Made by a program: the position numbers and the translations under genes. From Amorphoplanes digitatis (GTDB lineage Bacteria; Actinomycetota; Actinomycetes; Mycobacteriales; Micromonosporaceae), in assembly GCF_014205335.1 (NCBI RefSeq), contig NZ_JACHNH010000001.1, positions 1,798,001 through 1,862,000 of the forward strand: a stretch of 64,000 nt of DNA, given 5' to 3'. The notes under the pieces are model-generated. The model searched no databases and had not been told where the DNA came from. It saw nothing but the letters and a program-made list of their open reading frames with translations. Below are positions 52,788-62,314 of the stretch, in pieces (the stretch's first letter is position 1; each line of letters begins with the position of its first letter).

Positions 52788-53900
52788 ATGGACGAGGAAA
52801 ACGGCGAGGCCCGGTTCCGCAAGGCGGTGATCCACCGGCAGGTGCCGGTGCGGCGCCGTCCCCGCCCGGCGCGGGCCCAGCGCACGATGGAGGGTTTGCG
52901 CCGCACCTTCACCCAGCCCGAACAGGTCGTGCGCACCTGGGGCGGCTCGCTGGCGCCGTGGCGCCTGGTGGCGGTCGGGGTGGTCCTCGTCCTGACGCTC
53001 ACGTTCTTCTGGGTGTGGCTGTTCCACATCGGGCCGCCCTCGGTCGAGGACCTGCGCCGGGCCGCCGGGGTCGACGAGTGGAAGACGCTGCCCATCGGCG
53101 TCAAGGACGATCAGCCCGGCATCGCCGAGCGCGATCCTAAGCAAGGCGACTGGCGGGGATTCGACATCGACATCGCCTACATGATCGCCGAGGACCTCGG
53201 GTTCCGCCGCGACGAGGTGCGGTTCTACGGGATCGAGAGCGAGGACCGGGCGCGGATGGAGGCGACCGACCTCGGCGGCAATCCGGTGCCGGTCAAGATG
53301 GTGATCGCCAGCTACAGCATCACGCCGGAGCGCGAGGCCGAGCCGAACGTCATGTTCACCCAGTCGTACCTGCACACCGAACAGTCGGTGATCACGCTCA
53401 AGGGCCACGACAAGGTAGCCAGTCTCGGCGAGTTCAAGGGCAAGAACGTCTGCACCCTGTCGGCGTCCACCAGCGTGGCGGCCGCGGCCGCGGCCGGCGC
53501 GCGGCTGGTGAACCGCAACCGCGTCTCGGAGTGCTTCGACCTGCTCGACAGGAACCTGGTCGACGCGATCACCACCGACGCGGCGATCCTCGGCGGCTAC
53601 AAGGCCCGCTACCCGGACAAATACGACCACTGGGACCTGGGGCTGGACAAGACCGAGGCTTGGGGCGTGAGCGTCGGCGCCAACGAGGCGCTGCGCGACC
53701 TGGTGAACCTCACCCTCTACCGGTCCTTCCAGGACCCGAAGGACCCGCGCTGGGAGCAGGCCTACGCGGCCAACATCCTGCCCGAGACCCCGAACAACCG
53801 GCAGGCCGACGGCAAGCGCGTCCCGCTGGCCCGCCCGCAGCAGCCCGACACCACCCGCCCGAACGTGCGCGAGCTGCCCTGGGAGGAGGTGGCGCCGTGA
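52788..53900 (+). CDS. Membrane-anchored solute-binding protein, GlnH-like
   Basis: A 370-residue protein. The first 57 residues are basic and cytoplasmic-looking, a single TM helix spans about 58-80 (RLVAVGVVLVLTLTFFWVWLF), and residues about 95-325 form an amino-acid-type periplasmic-binding domain (PF00497): WRGFDIDIAYMIAEDLGF near 122-139, VIASYSITPER, GKNVCTLSAST and DAITTDAAILGGY. It lacks a lipobox. ABC transporter genes are absent; instead the next gene (4-base overlap) is a membrane protein, like the GlnH-GlnX pair that controls PknG in other actinobacteria. ATG 52788 was chosen from the GAAGGG site. Confidence 0.82.
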   Translation: MDEENGEARFRKAVIHRQVPVRRRPRPARAQRTMEGLRRTFTQPEQVVRTWGGSLAPWRLVAVGVVLVLTLTFFWVWLFHIGPPSVEDLRRAAGVDEWKTLPIGVKDDQPGIAERDPKQGDWRGFDIDIAYMIAEDLGFRRDEVRFYGIESEDRARMEATDLGGNPVPVKMVIASYSITPEREAEPNVMFTQSYLHTEQSVITLKGHDKVASLGEFKGKNVCTLSASTSVAAAAAAGARLVNRNRVSECFDLLDRNLVDAITTDAAILGGYKARYPDKYDHWDLGLDKTEAWGVSVGANEALRDLVNLTLYRSFQDPKDPRWEQAYAANILPETPNNRQADGKRVPLARPQQPDTTRPNVRELPWEEVAP

Positions 53901-54916
53901 CCGTGACGTCGCTGCCCCGGGCGCCGCGCCGGGTCCGACGCGCCCAGCTCAACTGGCTGCTCACCGCCCTGCCGGCGTTCCCGCTGGTGCTGCTCGTGCT
54001 GCGGCTCTGGTACCTGAGCCGGCAGGACCTGCCGACGATGCTGCTGCTGGTGCAGTACATCAGCCCGCTCGGCATGATCAGCGCGTTGATCATCACGCTG
54101 ATCTGGACCGTACCGGCGGTGGTCCTGGTGCTGCGCGCCCTCGGCGGCCTGCTGCTGGTCAGCTCGCCGGACCCGGAGGACGCGGCCCGGCGTTCGCTGC
54201 TGGCGCTGACCGCCCTGCGGATGCCGGACTGGGTGGTGGCCGTCGCGGTGGTGCTCGCCGGCTTCACCTGGCAGCTGCGCCTGCTGCCCGCGCTGATCAT
54301 GCTGACCGCCGTCATCGTCGCGCTGACCGCGGTGCAGCGCTATCCGGGCGAGCGCCGGATGCTGGCCGTGGTCACCCTGGTGGTGCCGATCGCGCTCGGC
54401 GTGGTCGTGCTGATCTGGGTCCGGCCCGGCGTGCAGACGGCGCTGGCCGCGGGCGACACCGCCACCGCCGTGCTGCTGGTCGTGCCGCCGCTGCTCGGCT
54501 GGCTGCTCACCGGGCCGGTGCCGCCGCGCGCGGCCCGGCTGGCGACGCACTGGCCCGCGGTCGCGGCGATGATCGCCGCACCGTTCGTGATCGGGGTGGT
54601 CTTCCTGCGCGCGCCCGTGCTGCCCAACAGCGCGGTCGAGGTCGCCGGCGACGACGGCGCGCCGGTCCGGGTGATCCGCGGCCAGCTGATCACCGTCGAC
54701 GACACCGCCACCACGATCCTCCAGCGCGGCGGCGAGGTGGTGTTCATCCCGAACGATCAGGTGCGGTCCAAGACCCTGTGCCCCGAGCCGATCCGGACCC
54801 AGAAGAGCCGCATCACCGTACGCGGATGGGCGATCGACGAATCCACGCTCGAGTGGGTCGCGCCGACCCGGCGGGCCACCGAGGTCGACCCGCGCTGCCT
54901 CGGCCGGCCGCGGTGA
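53897..54916 (+). CDS. Polytopic membrane protein, GlnX-like partner
   Basis: A 339-residue protein with about eight hydrophobic helices between residues 16 and 240 (LNWLLTALPAFPLVLLVLRLWY, SALIITLIWTVPAVVLVL, WVVAVAVVLAGFTW and others). A C-terminal soluble domain follows with VRVIRGQLITVDDTATTILQ and VRGWAIDESTLEW. GTG 53897 overlaps the binding-protein stop by four bases, so the two are made together. No ABC permease EAA motif is seen, against a classical uptake system. A signalling role coupled to the anchored binding protein is inferred. Family not recognised with certainty. Confidence 0.7.
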   Translation: MTVTSLPRAPRRVRRAQLNWLLTALPAFPLVLLVLRLWYLSRQDLPTMLLLVQYISPLGMISALIITLIWTVPAVVLVLRALGGLLLVSSPDPEDAARRSLLALTALRMPDWVVAVAVVLAGFTWQLRLLPALIMLTAVIVALTAVQRYPGERRMLAVVTLVVPIALGVVVLIWVRPGVQTALAAGDTATAVLLVVPPLLGWLLTGPVPPRAARLATHWPAVAAMIAAPFVIGVVFLRAPVLPNSAVEVAGDDGAPVRVIRGQLITVDDTATTILQRGGEVVFIPNDQVRSKTLCPEPIRTQKSRITVRGWAIDESTLEWVAPTRRATEVDPRCLGRPR

Positions 54917-55016
54917 CCGGGACGAGCAGCGAATTTGCGCAGGTACACGCCGGTTGGCGCGACGCGCCGCGGACCACGTGCAGACAGGCTGGACGTGACC
55001 TGGCAGGCTGCACGCC

Positions 55017-55739
55017 ATGACCTTGCACCTGCGGTGGGCTGCCGTCACCGATAAAGGCCACGTCCGGAGCAACAACCAGGACGCGCACTACGCCGGTGAC
55101 CGGCTGCTCGTCGTGGCCGACGGCATGGGCGGCATGGCCGCCGGTGACGTCGCGAGCCGCATCGCCGTCGAGGCGATGGTCTCGCTCGACGTCGCGATCG
55201 ACAACGAGAGTCAGATGGACGCGCTGCACAAGGCGCTCGAGGTGGCGAACGGCCGGATAGCCGAGACCGTCGCCGCCGACCCCGCCATGCAGGGCATGGG
55301 CACCACGCTGACCGCCGTGATCTTCTCCGGTGACCGCGCCGCGCTGGCACACGTCGGCGACTCCCGCGCCTACCTGCTGCGCGACGGCCGGCTGAACCAG
55401 CTCACCAAGGACGACACGTACGTTCAGATGCTGGTCGACCAGGGCCTGATCCGGCCGGAGGAGGCGGGCAGCCATCCCCGCCGCGCGGTGGTCACCCAGG
55501 CGCTGCAGGGCGAGCCGGTCAGCCCGTCCTACGTCATCGTCGAGCCGGAGGCCGGCGACCGCTGGCTGCTGTGCAGCGACGGTCTCACCACCGTGGTCGC
55601 CGCCGAGGCGATCGAGGCGGAGCTGCTCGCCGGCGACGGGCCGCAGGCCTGCGCCGAGCGCCTGCTCGACCTCGCCCTACAGGGTGGCGGCCCGGACAAC
55701 ATCACGGTGATTGTCGCTGATCTGACAGCCATCGACTGA
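55017..55739 (+). CDS. PP2C-family Ser/Thr protein phosphatase
   Basis: A 240-residue PPM phosphatase. Metal-binding motifs are SNNQDAHYAGDRLLVVADGMGGMAAGDVAS (residues about 19-48), LAHVGDSRAYLLRDG near 112-126, LLCSDGLT near 183-190, and the last Asp in GGPDNITVIVADL near 224-236. All metal-binding Asp positions are present. No membrane segment, so cytoplasmic. It reverses Ser/Thr kinase action; its kinase is not in the window. It follows the binding-protein/membrane-protein pair after 100 bases and could belong to the same signalling unit. Confidence 0.93.
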   Translation: MTLHLRWAAVTDKGHVRSNNQDAHYAGDRLLVVADGMGGMAAGDVASRIAVEAMVSLDVAIDNESQMDALHKALEVANGRIAETVAADPAMQGMGTTLTAVIFSGDRAALAHVGDSRAYLLRDGRLNQLTKDDTYVQMLVDQGLIRPEEAGSHPRRAVVTQALQGEPVSPSYVIVEPEAGDRWLLCSDGLTTVVAAEAIEAELLAGDGPQACAERLLDLALQGGGPDNITVIVADLTAID

Positions 55740-55846
55740 CCCCGGATGAGTGCCGCGGCACCGCGCGACCGCGGACTTTCCGCAGGGGGCGGGGGCTGCG
55801 GTACCTTACTCCGGTCGCGGGACGGCCAGCCGCGGCTCTGCTGCGG

Positions 55847-58192
55847 GTGGTGATGACGACGGAACGGCTGTCGGCACGGTCAGCCGTGACGCTGGTGCTC
55901 GTCGCCGCCGTCACGGCGACCGGCGCGTACGCGGTTCCCGCCGGCCCCGGCCAGCGGCTCTTCAACGACGCCGCCCAGTTCGTCCTCGGCGCCGTCGCGG
56001 CCGTCGTCTGCGTCGTCGCGGGCCGCAGGCGGTCCGGTCCCCGCCGGCACTGGCGGCTGCTGATCGGCGCGGGCCTGGCCACGTGGGCCGGCACCCGGCT
56101 CTGGTTCGTGATCCATGACCTCATCGATCCCGACCGGGGCCCGGCGGCCACGCCCGCCGACGTCGGTTTCCTGACCCTGCCGTTCTTCATGTTCCTGGCC
56201 CTGATCGCCGGCTCGATGGCGCTGCCTCGGCCCGCGCAGGCGTCGCTGCGCCGGGACCGGATGGTGCTGGTCATCGACAGCCTGCTGGTCGCCGGCTCGC
56301 TGCTGGCCCTGCTCTGGTCGGCGCTGCCCGGCCGCATCCTCGACGAGGTGTGGGCGAGCCCCTGGGTGGCCGGCACCGCGGCGGCGTACCCGATCGCCGA
56401 CCTCTGGCTGGCCGTCATGGTCGCGCTGCTGCTGACCACCCGGCCGACGTCGCTGGCCGGGCGGGTGCCGCTGCGGCTGATGTGCCTGGCGCTGCTGGCC
56501 TTCGGGGTCTCCGACACGCTGAGGCTGCTGCACCTGAGCACCGGGGCGCTGTCGCCGGTCGAGTCCGCCGGCTACCTGCTCGGACCGGTGCTGCTCACGC
56601 TCGCGGCGCTGAGCAACCCGGGCCTCACCGCCGGCCCGACCCTCGACCGGGCCGAGGCGGACTGGCTGCACCTGCTGCTGCCGTACCTGCCGGTGGTCGC
56701 CACCGGCGTGGTCATCGCGGTGCGCACCGGGGCGGGCGGGCAGCTGACCTCGTACGAGGCGTACCTGGGCTGGCTCGGGCTCGGCCTGGTCGTGGCCCGG
56801 CAGATGTTCACGATCGTGGACAACACGGTGCTGCTCGCCCGGATCTCCGAGGGCCAGCAGCGGCTGCACCACCAGGCGTACCACGATCCGCTGACCGGCT
56901 TGGCCAACCGCGCGCTGTTCCGCGAGCGGCTGGTGCTGGCGCTGGCGGACCACCGCGACACCGGCGTGCCCGTCGCCCTGCTCTTCGCCGACCTGGACGA
57001 CTTCAAGCTCATCAACGACAGCTTCGGTCACGCGATGGGCGACCGGCTGCTGCGCGCGATCGGCGACCGGCTCGTCGCCTGCGTCGGCGCGGACGATCTG
57101 GTCGCCCGCCTCGGCGGCGACGAGTTCGCGGCGCTGCTCGAGCGGCCCGCGGACGAGGCCGAGCCGGCGGCGCAGCGCATCCTCGCGGCGCTCCGCGAGC
57201 CGTTCGTGATCGACGGGCACACCGTCGGGATCAGCGCCAGCCTCGGCCTGGTGCTCTCCGATCCGGGCGACGCCGACCTGTCCGCCGACGCCCTGCTGCG
57301 CCGGGCCGACGCCGCGATGTACGTGAGCAAGCGGCGCGGCAAGAACGCGCTCGCGCGGTACTCCGGCGGCGCCGACGGCGGGCCCAACGCCGACCTGCCG
57401 CACCTGCTGGCCCGGGCGTTGTCGGGCGACCCGGCGCAGGCCGGCTTCGAGGTGCACTACCAGCCGATCGTGTGCCTGGCGGACGGCGCGGTCGTCGCGG
57501 TCGAGGCGCTGGCGCGCTGGACGGACCCGGTGGCCGGTCTGGTGGATCCGGACGTCTTCGTGACGGTCGCCGAGCGGACCGGCCTGGTCGCGGCGATCGA
57601 CGACTTCGTGCTCGACCGGGCCTGCGCCGACGCCGCGGCGCTTGCGGAGACCTACGGCCGGCCGATCGACATGCACGTCAACGTGTCCGCCGCCCGGCTG
57701 GGCCAGCACGGGCTGGAGGAGGCGGTGGACCGGGCGCTGCAACGGCACTCGGTCCCGCCGTCCCGGCTCGTCGTGGAGATCACCGAGACCCGCCGCATCC
57801 CGGACATGCCGCGGGCGGTGGAGGTCGCGGAGCGGCTGCGCCGGCGCGGGGTGCGGGTGGCGCTCGACGACTTCGGCAGCGGCTACAACGCGCTGGCCCA
57901 GCTGCACTCGCTGCCGGTCGACATCGTCAAGCTGGACTCGACGCTCACCGACGTGGACGTCTCGCCGGAGCGTGCGGGCGCGCTGTGCCGCTCGGTGCTG
58001 GCGATCTGCGCCGAGCTGAACATCGCGGTGGTCGCCGAGGGCATCGAGACGCCCGCGCAGGCCCGGGCGCTGGCGGCGCTGGGCTGCGACTTCGGCCAGG
58101 GCTACCTGCTCGGCCAGCCGGGACCGCTGCACCGGCTGACCGCGATGATCCCCACGCAGCCGGCGCCCACGGGCACCCACCTGGCCTCCTAG
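55847..58192 (+). CDS. Membrane GGDEF-EAL protein (c-di-GMP cyclase/phosphodiesterase)
   Basis: A 781-residue protein with nine or ten N-terminal helices (residues about 12-325). GGDEF runs near 345-505 with intact RLGGDEFAAL, and EAL near 525-775 with the classical VEALARW. EAL-domain metal and catalytic positions are all kept: HVNVSA, VVEITE, ALDDFGSGY, IVKLDS, VAEGIET and FGQGYL. The start is GTG 55847 or ATG 55853, six bases on. It resembles the protein at 34038 in layout but not in the EAL signature. Seven bases separate it from the CadD-like gene. Both cyclase and phosphodiesterase activity are possible. Confidence 0.9.
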   Translation: MVMTTERLSARSAVTLVLVAAVTATGAYAVPAGPGQRLFNDAAQFVLGAVAAVVCVVAGRRRSGPRRHWRLLIGAGLATWAGTRLWFVIHDLIDPDRGPAATPADVGFLTLPFFMFLALIAGSMALPRPAQASLRRDRMVLVIDSLLVAGSLLALLWSALPGRILDEVWASPWVAGTAAAYPIADLWLAVMVALLLTTRPTSLAGRVPLRLMCLALLAFGVSDTLRLLHLSTGALSPVESAGYLLGPVLLTLAALSNPGLTAGPTLDRAEADWLHLLLPYLPVVATGVVIAVRTGAGGQLTSYEAYLGWLGLGLVVARQMFTIVDNTVLLARISEGQQRLHHQAYHDPLTGLANRALFRERLVLALADHRDTGVPVALLFADLDDFKLINDSFGHAMGDRLLRAIGDRLVACVGADDLVARLGGDEFAALLERPADEAEPAAQRILAALREPFVIDGHTVGISASLGLVLSDPGDADLSADALLRRADAAMYVSKRRGKNALARYSGGADGGPNADLPHLLARALSGDPAQAGFEVHYQPIVCLADGAVVAVEALARWTDPVAGLVDPDVFVTVAERTGLVAAIDDFVLDRACADAAALAETYGRPIDMHVNVSAARLGQHGLEEAVDRALQRHSVPPSRLVVEITETRRIPDMPRAVEVAERLRRRGVRVALDDFGSGYNALAQLHSLPVDIVKLDSTLTDVDVSPERAGALCRSVLAICAELNIAVVAEGIETPAQARALAALGCDFGQGYLLGQPGPLHRLTAMIPTQPAPTGTHLAS

Positions 58193-58199
58193 GACGCCC

Positions 58200-58805
58200 G
58201 TGGAGCTGTCCGTGCTCGGCCAGGCGGCCGTCATGTTCGCGGTGACCAACATCGACGACATGTTGCTGCTCGCGGTGTACTTCGGCCGGACCGCCGGCCA
58301 CCACGCGGCCGCCCGGCGGATCGTGATCGGCCAGTACGCGGGCTTCCTCGCCATCCTCGCGGCCTCCGTCCTCGGCGCCCTCGGCGCCGGGCTGCTCCCC
58401 GACGCCGCGATTCCCTATCTGGGCCTGCTGCCGCTGCTGCTCGGCATCCGGGCGGCGTGGACGGTATGGCGCGAACGGCACGAGCCGGACGACGACGGGG
58501 CGCGGGAGCCCGGCGACGCGGCGGGACCGGGCGTCTGGCAGGTCGCCGCCGTGACGTTCGCCAACGGTGGCGACAACATCGGCGTGTACGTGCCGGTGTT
58601 CGCCGTCGCCGGGATCGCCGGGATGACCGTCTACGCGACCGTCTTCCTGATCGGCGTCGCGGTGTGGTGCGCGGCGGGCTGGTTCCTCGCCACCCGGCCG
58701 CCGGTAGCGAAGACCCTGTCGCGCTGGGGCCATCTCATCCTGCCGGTCGTCCTCATCGCGATCGGCCTGGTCATCCTGATCGAGGGCGGCGCCTTCGGGC
58801 TGTGA
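58200..58805 (+). CDS. CadD-family cadmium resistance/transport membrane protein
   Basis: A 201-residue membrane protein with about six helices, of the CadD (PF03596) family. It has FAVTNIDDMLLLAVYFG near residue 13-29 and the repeat-related VTFANGGDNIGVYVPVFA near 118-135, giving the two-fold DD/GDN plan of the family, related to LysE transporters. The family exports cadmium or other divalent cations. GTG start. Follows the GGDEF-EAL gene by seven bases, so co-transcription is likely although a functional link is unclear. Confidence 0.87.
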   Translation: MELSVLGQAAVMFAVTNIDDMLLLAVYFGRTAGHHAAARRIVIGQYAGFLAILAASVLGALGAGLLPDAAIPYLGLLPLLLGIRAAWTVWRERHEPDDDGAREPGDAAGPGVWQVAAVTFANGGDNIGVYVPVFAVAGIAGMTVYATVFLIGVAVWCAAGWFLATRPPVAKTLSRWGHLILPVVLIAIGLVILIEGGAFGL

Positions 58806-58832
58806 CCGGCGCCCGCGGGCCGGGCGGCCCGG

Positions 58833-61325
58833 TCAGGACGAGCGGCGGTTGGCGCGGCGGGTCGGTTCGGCGGTGGTCGGGTCCTCCGGCCACGGGTGCC
58901 GGGGATAGCGCCCGCGCAGCTCCGCACGGACCTGGGGATAGCCGGTCGACCAGAAGGACGCCAGGTCCCGGGTCACCGCGACCGGGCGGCCGGCGGGCGA
59001 GAGCAGGTGCAGCAGGACCGGGATGCGGCCGTCGGCGAGCCGGGGCGCCTCCCGCCAGCCGAAGGTCTCCTGCACCTTGACGGCCAGGACCGGTGCCGCC
59101 GGGTCGGCGTAGTCGACCCGCACCTTCGAGCCGCTGGGCACCGGCAGCCGCTCCGGCGCCACCTCGTCCAGCCGCCCGGCCACCGACCAGGGCAGCAGGC
59201 GGCGCAGCGCCGTGGCGGTGTCGATCCGCGCCAGGTCGGCGCGGCGGCGGACCGGGCCGAGCGGCAGCCAGTCGTCGAGGCCGGCGAGCAGGGCGTCGTC
59301 GTCGACGGCCGGCCAGGGCTCGCCGAGCGCGGCGTGCGCGAACGCCAGGCGCTCCCGCAGCTCGGTCGCCGCCCGCGACCAGGTGAGCAGGCCGAGGCCC
59401 TCGCGGCGCAGGCCGTCGACGACGGCCGCGTGCACGTCGGCGGGGTCCGGGCGGTCGATCCGGCGTTCACTCAGGACGATCGCGCCGAGCCGGTCGACGC
59501 GCCGGGCGACCACGTCGCCGTCGATCCAGCCGATCTGGTCGCCGGTCTCGCGCAGGGTGGCCGCGGCCTCGCGGGCGCTCGCCTCGTCCAGCGGCGCGGC
59601 GCTGCGGATCCGGGCGGTGCGGGCGCCGGGCGCCCGGTCCGCGTCCGCGACCGCCAGCCAGGGCGTGCCCGCAAGGCCGCTGCCGCCGCCGAGCTCCGCG
59701 GCGGTCCCGCCCGCCATCAGGTACGCGCTCCCGCCGGGCTCGCGGGCCCGGGCGACCCGCTCGGGGTACGCGAGGCCGATGATCAGCCCCGCCGCCAGGT
59801 CGTCCGGCAGCCGCCCGCGCCCGCCGGGCCCGGCCTCCGGGTCCGGGTTGCGGGTGATCGCCGCGGTGAGGCGGCGGACCTCCGCGCGCCAGCCGCCGTC
59901 GTCGTCGGAGCGGGCACGGCGCCAGGCCGCGACGAGATCGTCGGCCGTCCGGTCGGCGTCCAGCAGCGCCACGACCTCGGCGGCCCGCCGGGCGCCGACC
60001 ACCGGCGCGCCGTCGAGCAGGGCGCGGGCGAGGCGGGGGTGCAGGCCCGCGTCCGCCAGCGCCCGGCCGCGTGCGGTGATCCGGCCCTGCGCGTCGGTGG
60101 CGCCGAGCGCCCGCAGGGTGCCCGTCGCGGCCTGCATCGCGCCGGCCGGCGGCGCGTCCGGCAGGCGCAGGCCGCTGCCGTCCGGGTGGCCCCACAGCGC
60201 CAGGTCCAGCGCGAAGCCGGTCAGGTCGGCCGCCGCCACCTCCGGCTCGGGCTGGGCCGGCAGCCGGTCGTGCTGCGCCTGCGACCAGCAGCGGTACACC
60301 CGGCCCGGCGCCTCCCGGCCCGCGCGGCCGGCCCGCTGCGTCGCCGAGGCGCGGGACACCGCGATCGTGACGAGGGCGCCGAGGCCCCGGCCGTGGTCCA
60401 TCCGGGGCACCCGGCTCAGGCCGGCGTCGACCACCGCGCGGACGCCGGGAACGGTAAGGCTGCTCTCCGCGACCGCGGTGGCCAGCACCACCCGGCGTAC
60501 CGGGCTGGGCCGCAGCGCGGCGTCCTGTGCGGACCCCGACTGCCGGCCGTGCAGGGTCACCACCTCGGCATCGCCGCCGCGCAGGCGGGACGCGACCGTC
60601 TCGATCTCCCGGGCGCCCGGCAGGAAGACCAGGACGTCGCCGTCGCCGTCGGCCAGGGCCCGGCGGACGGTTGCGGCCACGTGGTCGAGCAGCCTCGGGT
60701 CGACGCGCAGGCCGTGCGGCGGCGCGACGGGCTGCGGCGGCGGGCACCAGTGGACGTCCACCGGGTGCAGGGCCGCCTTCGCCTCGATGACCGGCGCGCC
60801 GCCCAGGATCTCCGACAGGCGGTGCGACTCGGCCGTCGCCGAGGTCGCCAGGACCCGCAGGTCGTCCCGCAGCGCCGCGCGGACCTCGATCAGGAAGGCC
60901 AGGGCGAGGTCGGTGTCGAGGTGGCGCTCGTGGCACTCGTCCAGGATCACGACCGCCGTCCCGGCCAGCTCCGGGTCGCGTTGCAGCCGGCGTACCAGGA
61001 CGCCGGTGGTCACGACCTCGACGCGGGTCTCGGCGGTGACCCGCCGGTCGCCGCGGACCGTGTAGCCGACCCGGCCGCCGACCTGCTCGCCGAGCAGCGC
61101 CGCCATCCGGCGGGCCGCCGCCCGGGCCGCGACCCGGCGCGGCTCCGCCACCACGACCTTGCCGGCCGCCTCCGGCCCGGCCAGGGCGAGCGGGACCAGC
61201 GTCGTCTTGCCGGTGCCGGGCGGCGCGACGAGCACCGCCGCGCCGGCGTCCGCGAGTGCGGCCCCCACGGCCGGCAGCACGGCCCGGATCGGCAGGTCGG
61301 GCAGGGATCCCGTGGCGATGAGCAC
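58833..61325 (-). CDS. hrpB: ATP-dependent helicase HrpB
   Basis: An 830-residue DEAH-box RNA helicase of the HrpB type. Walker A is APPGTGKTTLVPLAL near residue 30-44, the Walker B box is ILDECHERHLDTDLAL near 124-139, then SATAESHRL (motif III), VFLPGAREIE, and QRAGRAGREAPGRVYR (motif VI) near 327-342, followed by the HrpB-specific C-terminal domain. GTG 61325 was chosen because HrpB proteins begin just before LPDLPIRAVLP; the longer frame to 61586 adds unrelated residues. It is divergent from uraD. Precise biological role in bacteria is unsettled. Confidence 0.93.
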   Translation of the reverse strand: MLIATGSLPDLPIRAVLPAVGAALADAGAAVLVAPPGTGKTTLVPLALAGPEAAGKVVVAEPRRVAARAAARRMAALLGEQVGGRVGYTVRGDRRVTAETRVEVVTTGVLVRRLQRDPELAGTAVVILDECHERHLDTDLALAFLIEVRAALRDDLRVLATSATAESHRLSEILGGAPVIEAKAALHPVDVHWCPPPQPVAPPHGLRVDPRLLDHVAATVRRALADGDGDVLVFLPGAREIETVASRLRGGDAEVVTLHGRQSGSAQDAALRPSPVRRVVLATAVAESSLTVPGVRAVVDAGLSRVPRMDHGRGLGALVTIAVSRASATQRAGRAGREAPGRVYRCWSQAQHDRLPAQPEPEVAAADLTGFALDLALWGHPDGSGLRLPDAPPAGAMQAATGTLRALGATDAQGRITARGRALADAGLHPRLARALLDGAPVVGARRAAEVVALLDADRTADDLVAAWRRARSDDDGGWRAEVRRLTAAITRNPDPEAGPGGRGRLPDDLAAGLIIGLAYPERVARAREPGGSAYLMAGGTAAELGGGSGLAGTPWLAVADADRAPGARTARIRSAAPLDEASAREAAATLRETGDQIGWIDGDVVARRVDRLGAIVLSERRIDRPDPADVHAAVVDGLRREGLGLLTWSRAATELRERLAFAHAALGEPWPAVDDDALLAGLDDWLPLGPVRRRADLARIDTATALRRLLPWSVAGRLDEVAPERLPVPSGSKVRVDYADPAAPVLAVKVQETFGWREAPRLADGRIPVLLHLLSPAGRPVAVTRDLASFWSTGYPQVRAELRGRYPRHPWPEDPTTAEPTRRANRRSS

Positions 61326-61452
61326 CGGACAAGTCTCGCGCACCGGGGTGGACCGGCCGGCGGCGCGTACCGGCCGTGTTAATTTGCGGAAAGCAGTGCA
61401 AGATCGGATGGCGGACTGCTTGACTGACCGTTCGGAAAACAGGGGGTGAGCG

Positions 61453-61962
61453 GTGGACCGGATCGACGTTCTCAACTCCCTGCCCGCCGAGAAGCTCGAG
61501 GCGGATCTGCTCGCCGTGTGCGCCGCACCCGCCTGGGGCCGGGCGGTCGTCGCGCGGCGCCCGTACCCGTCAAGGGCCGCCGCCATGGCCGCGGCCGACG
61601 CGGCCGCGCGCGACCTGAGCTGGGACGAGGTCCTGCTGGGGCTCTCCGCGCATCCGCGGATCGGGGAGCGTGCGCAGGGCGACTCGAAGGAGGCTGCCTG
61701 GTCGCGGCGGGAGCAGTCGGCGGCCGCGAGCAGCGCGGACGACGAGACCCGGGCCGCATTGACCGCCGCGAATCACGCCTATGAGGACAGGTTCGGCCAC
61801 GTGTTCCTGATCTTCGCGAGCGGGCGGACGCAGGAGGAGATCCTGGCGGCGGCGCTGGCGCGGATCGGCAACGACGAGGAGACCGAGCGGGCCGTCGTCG
61901 CCGGCGAGCTTCGCAAGATCGCCCTGCTGCGGCTGGAGAGGCTGTTGGATGCCCTCGACTGA
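61453..61962 (+). CDS. uraD: OHCU decarboxylase UraD
   Basis: A 169-residue enzyme that decarboxylates 2-oxo-4-hydroxy-4-carboxy-5-ureidoimidazoline to (S)-allantoin, third step of urate breakdown. It has LSAHPRIGER with the catalytic His (near residue 70-79) and FGHVFLIFASGRTQEEILAAALARI near 114-138, the family signature. GTG start with AGGGGGTGA just before it. It overlaps uraH by 14 bases, so the two are coupled. With uraH and uox it completes conversion of urate to allantoin. Confidence 0.94.
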   Translation: MDRIDVLNSLPAEKLEADLLAVCAAPAWGRAVVARRPYPSRAAAMAAADAAARDLSWDEVLLGLSAHPRIGERAQGDSKEAAWSRREQSAAASSADDETRAALTAANHAYEDRFGHVFLIFASGRTQEEILAAALARIGNDEETERAVVAGELRKIALLRLERLLDALD

Positions 61963-62311
61963 CGGGACGGCGGCGCGGACCCACGCCAGGATCTCCACGC
62001 ACATCTTGGACACGGTGACCGGCGATCCGGCCCGCGACGTGCACGTGCGGCTGGAGCGGCGCGACTCCGACGGCTGGCGGCAGATCGCGGAGGGCCGCAC
62101 CGACGACGACGGCCGCCTGCTGCACCGGGTGCCCCTGCACGACTGGCAGGCGGGCGGCTACCGGCTCGTCTTCTACGTGGAGCCCTACCTCGGCGGTGAC
62201 GCGTTCTTCCCGGAGATCACCGTCGCGTTCCACGTGCACGATCCCGAGCGGCACTACCACGTGCCGCTGCTGCTGAGCCGCTACGGCTACACCACCTACC
62301 GAGGGAGCTGA
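61949..62311 (+). CDS. uraH: 5-hydroxyisourate hydrolase (transthyretin-like)
   Basis: A 120-residue transthyretin-related protein that hydrolyses 5-hydroxyisourate to OHCU. Catalytic features are ISTHILDTVTGDPA (His near residue 17), the VTDDDGR-like RTDDDGRLL, HYHVPLLLSRYGYTTYRGS at the end; the C-terminal YRGS tetrapeptide is diagnostic against true transthyretin. The ATG lies inside the end of uraD (overlap of 14 bases), and the stop is three bases before uricase. Full length and typical. Confidence 0.95.
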   Translation: MPSTDGTAARTHARISTHILDTVTGDPARDVHVRLERRDSDGWRQIAEGRTDDDGRLLHRVPLHDWQAGGYRLVFYVEPYLGGDAFFPEITVAFHVHDPERHYHVPLLLSRYGYTTYRGS

Positions 62312-62314
62312 CGC

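Noticed and set aside
55880-58354. A long antisense open frame across the GGDEF-EAL gene
   Set aside because: Composition is Arg/Gln/Val/Gly-biased without motifs; the plus-strand gene has intact GGDEF and EAL.
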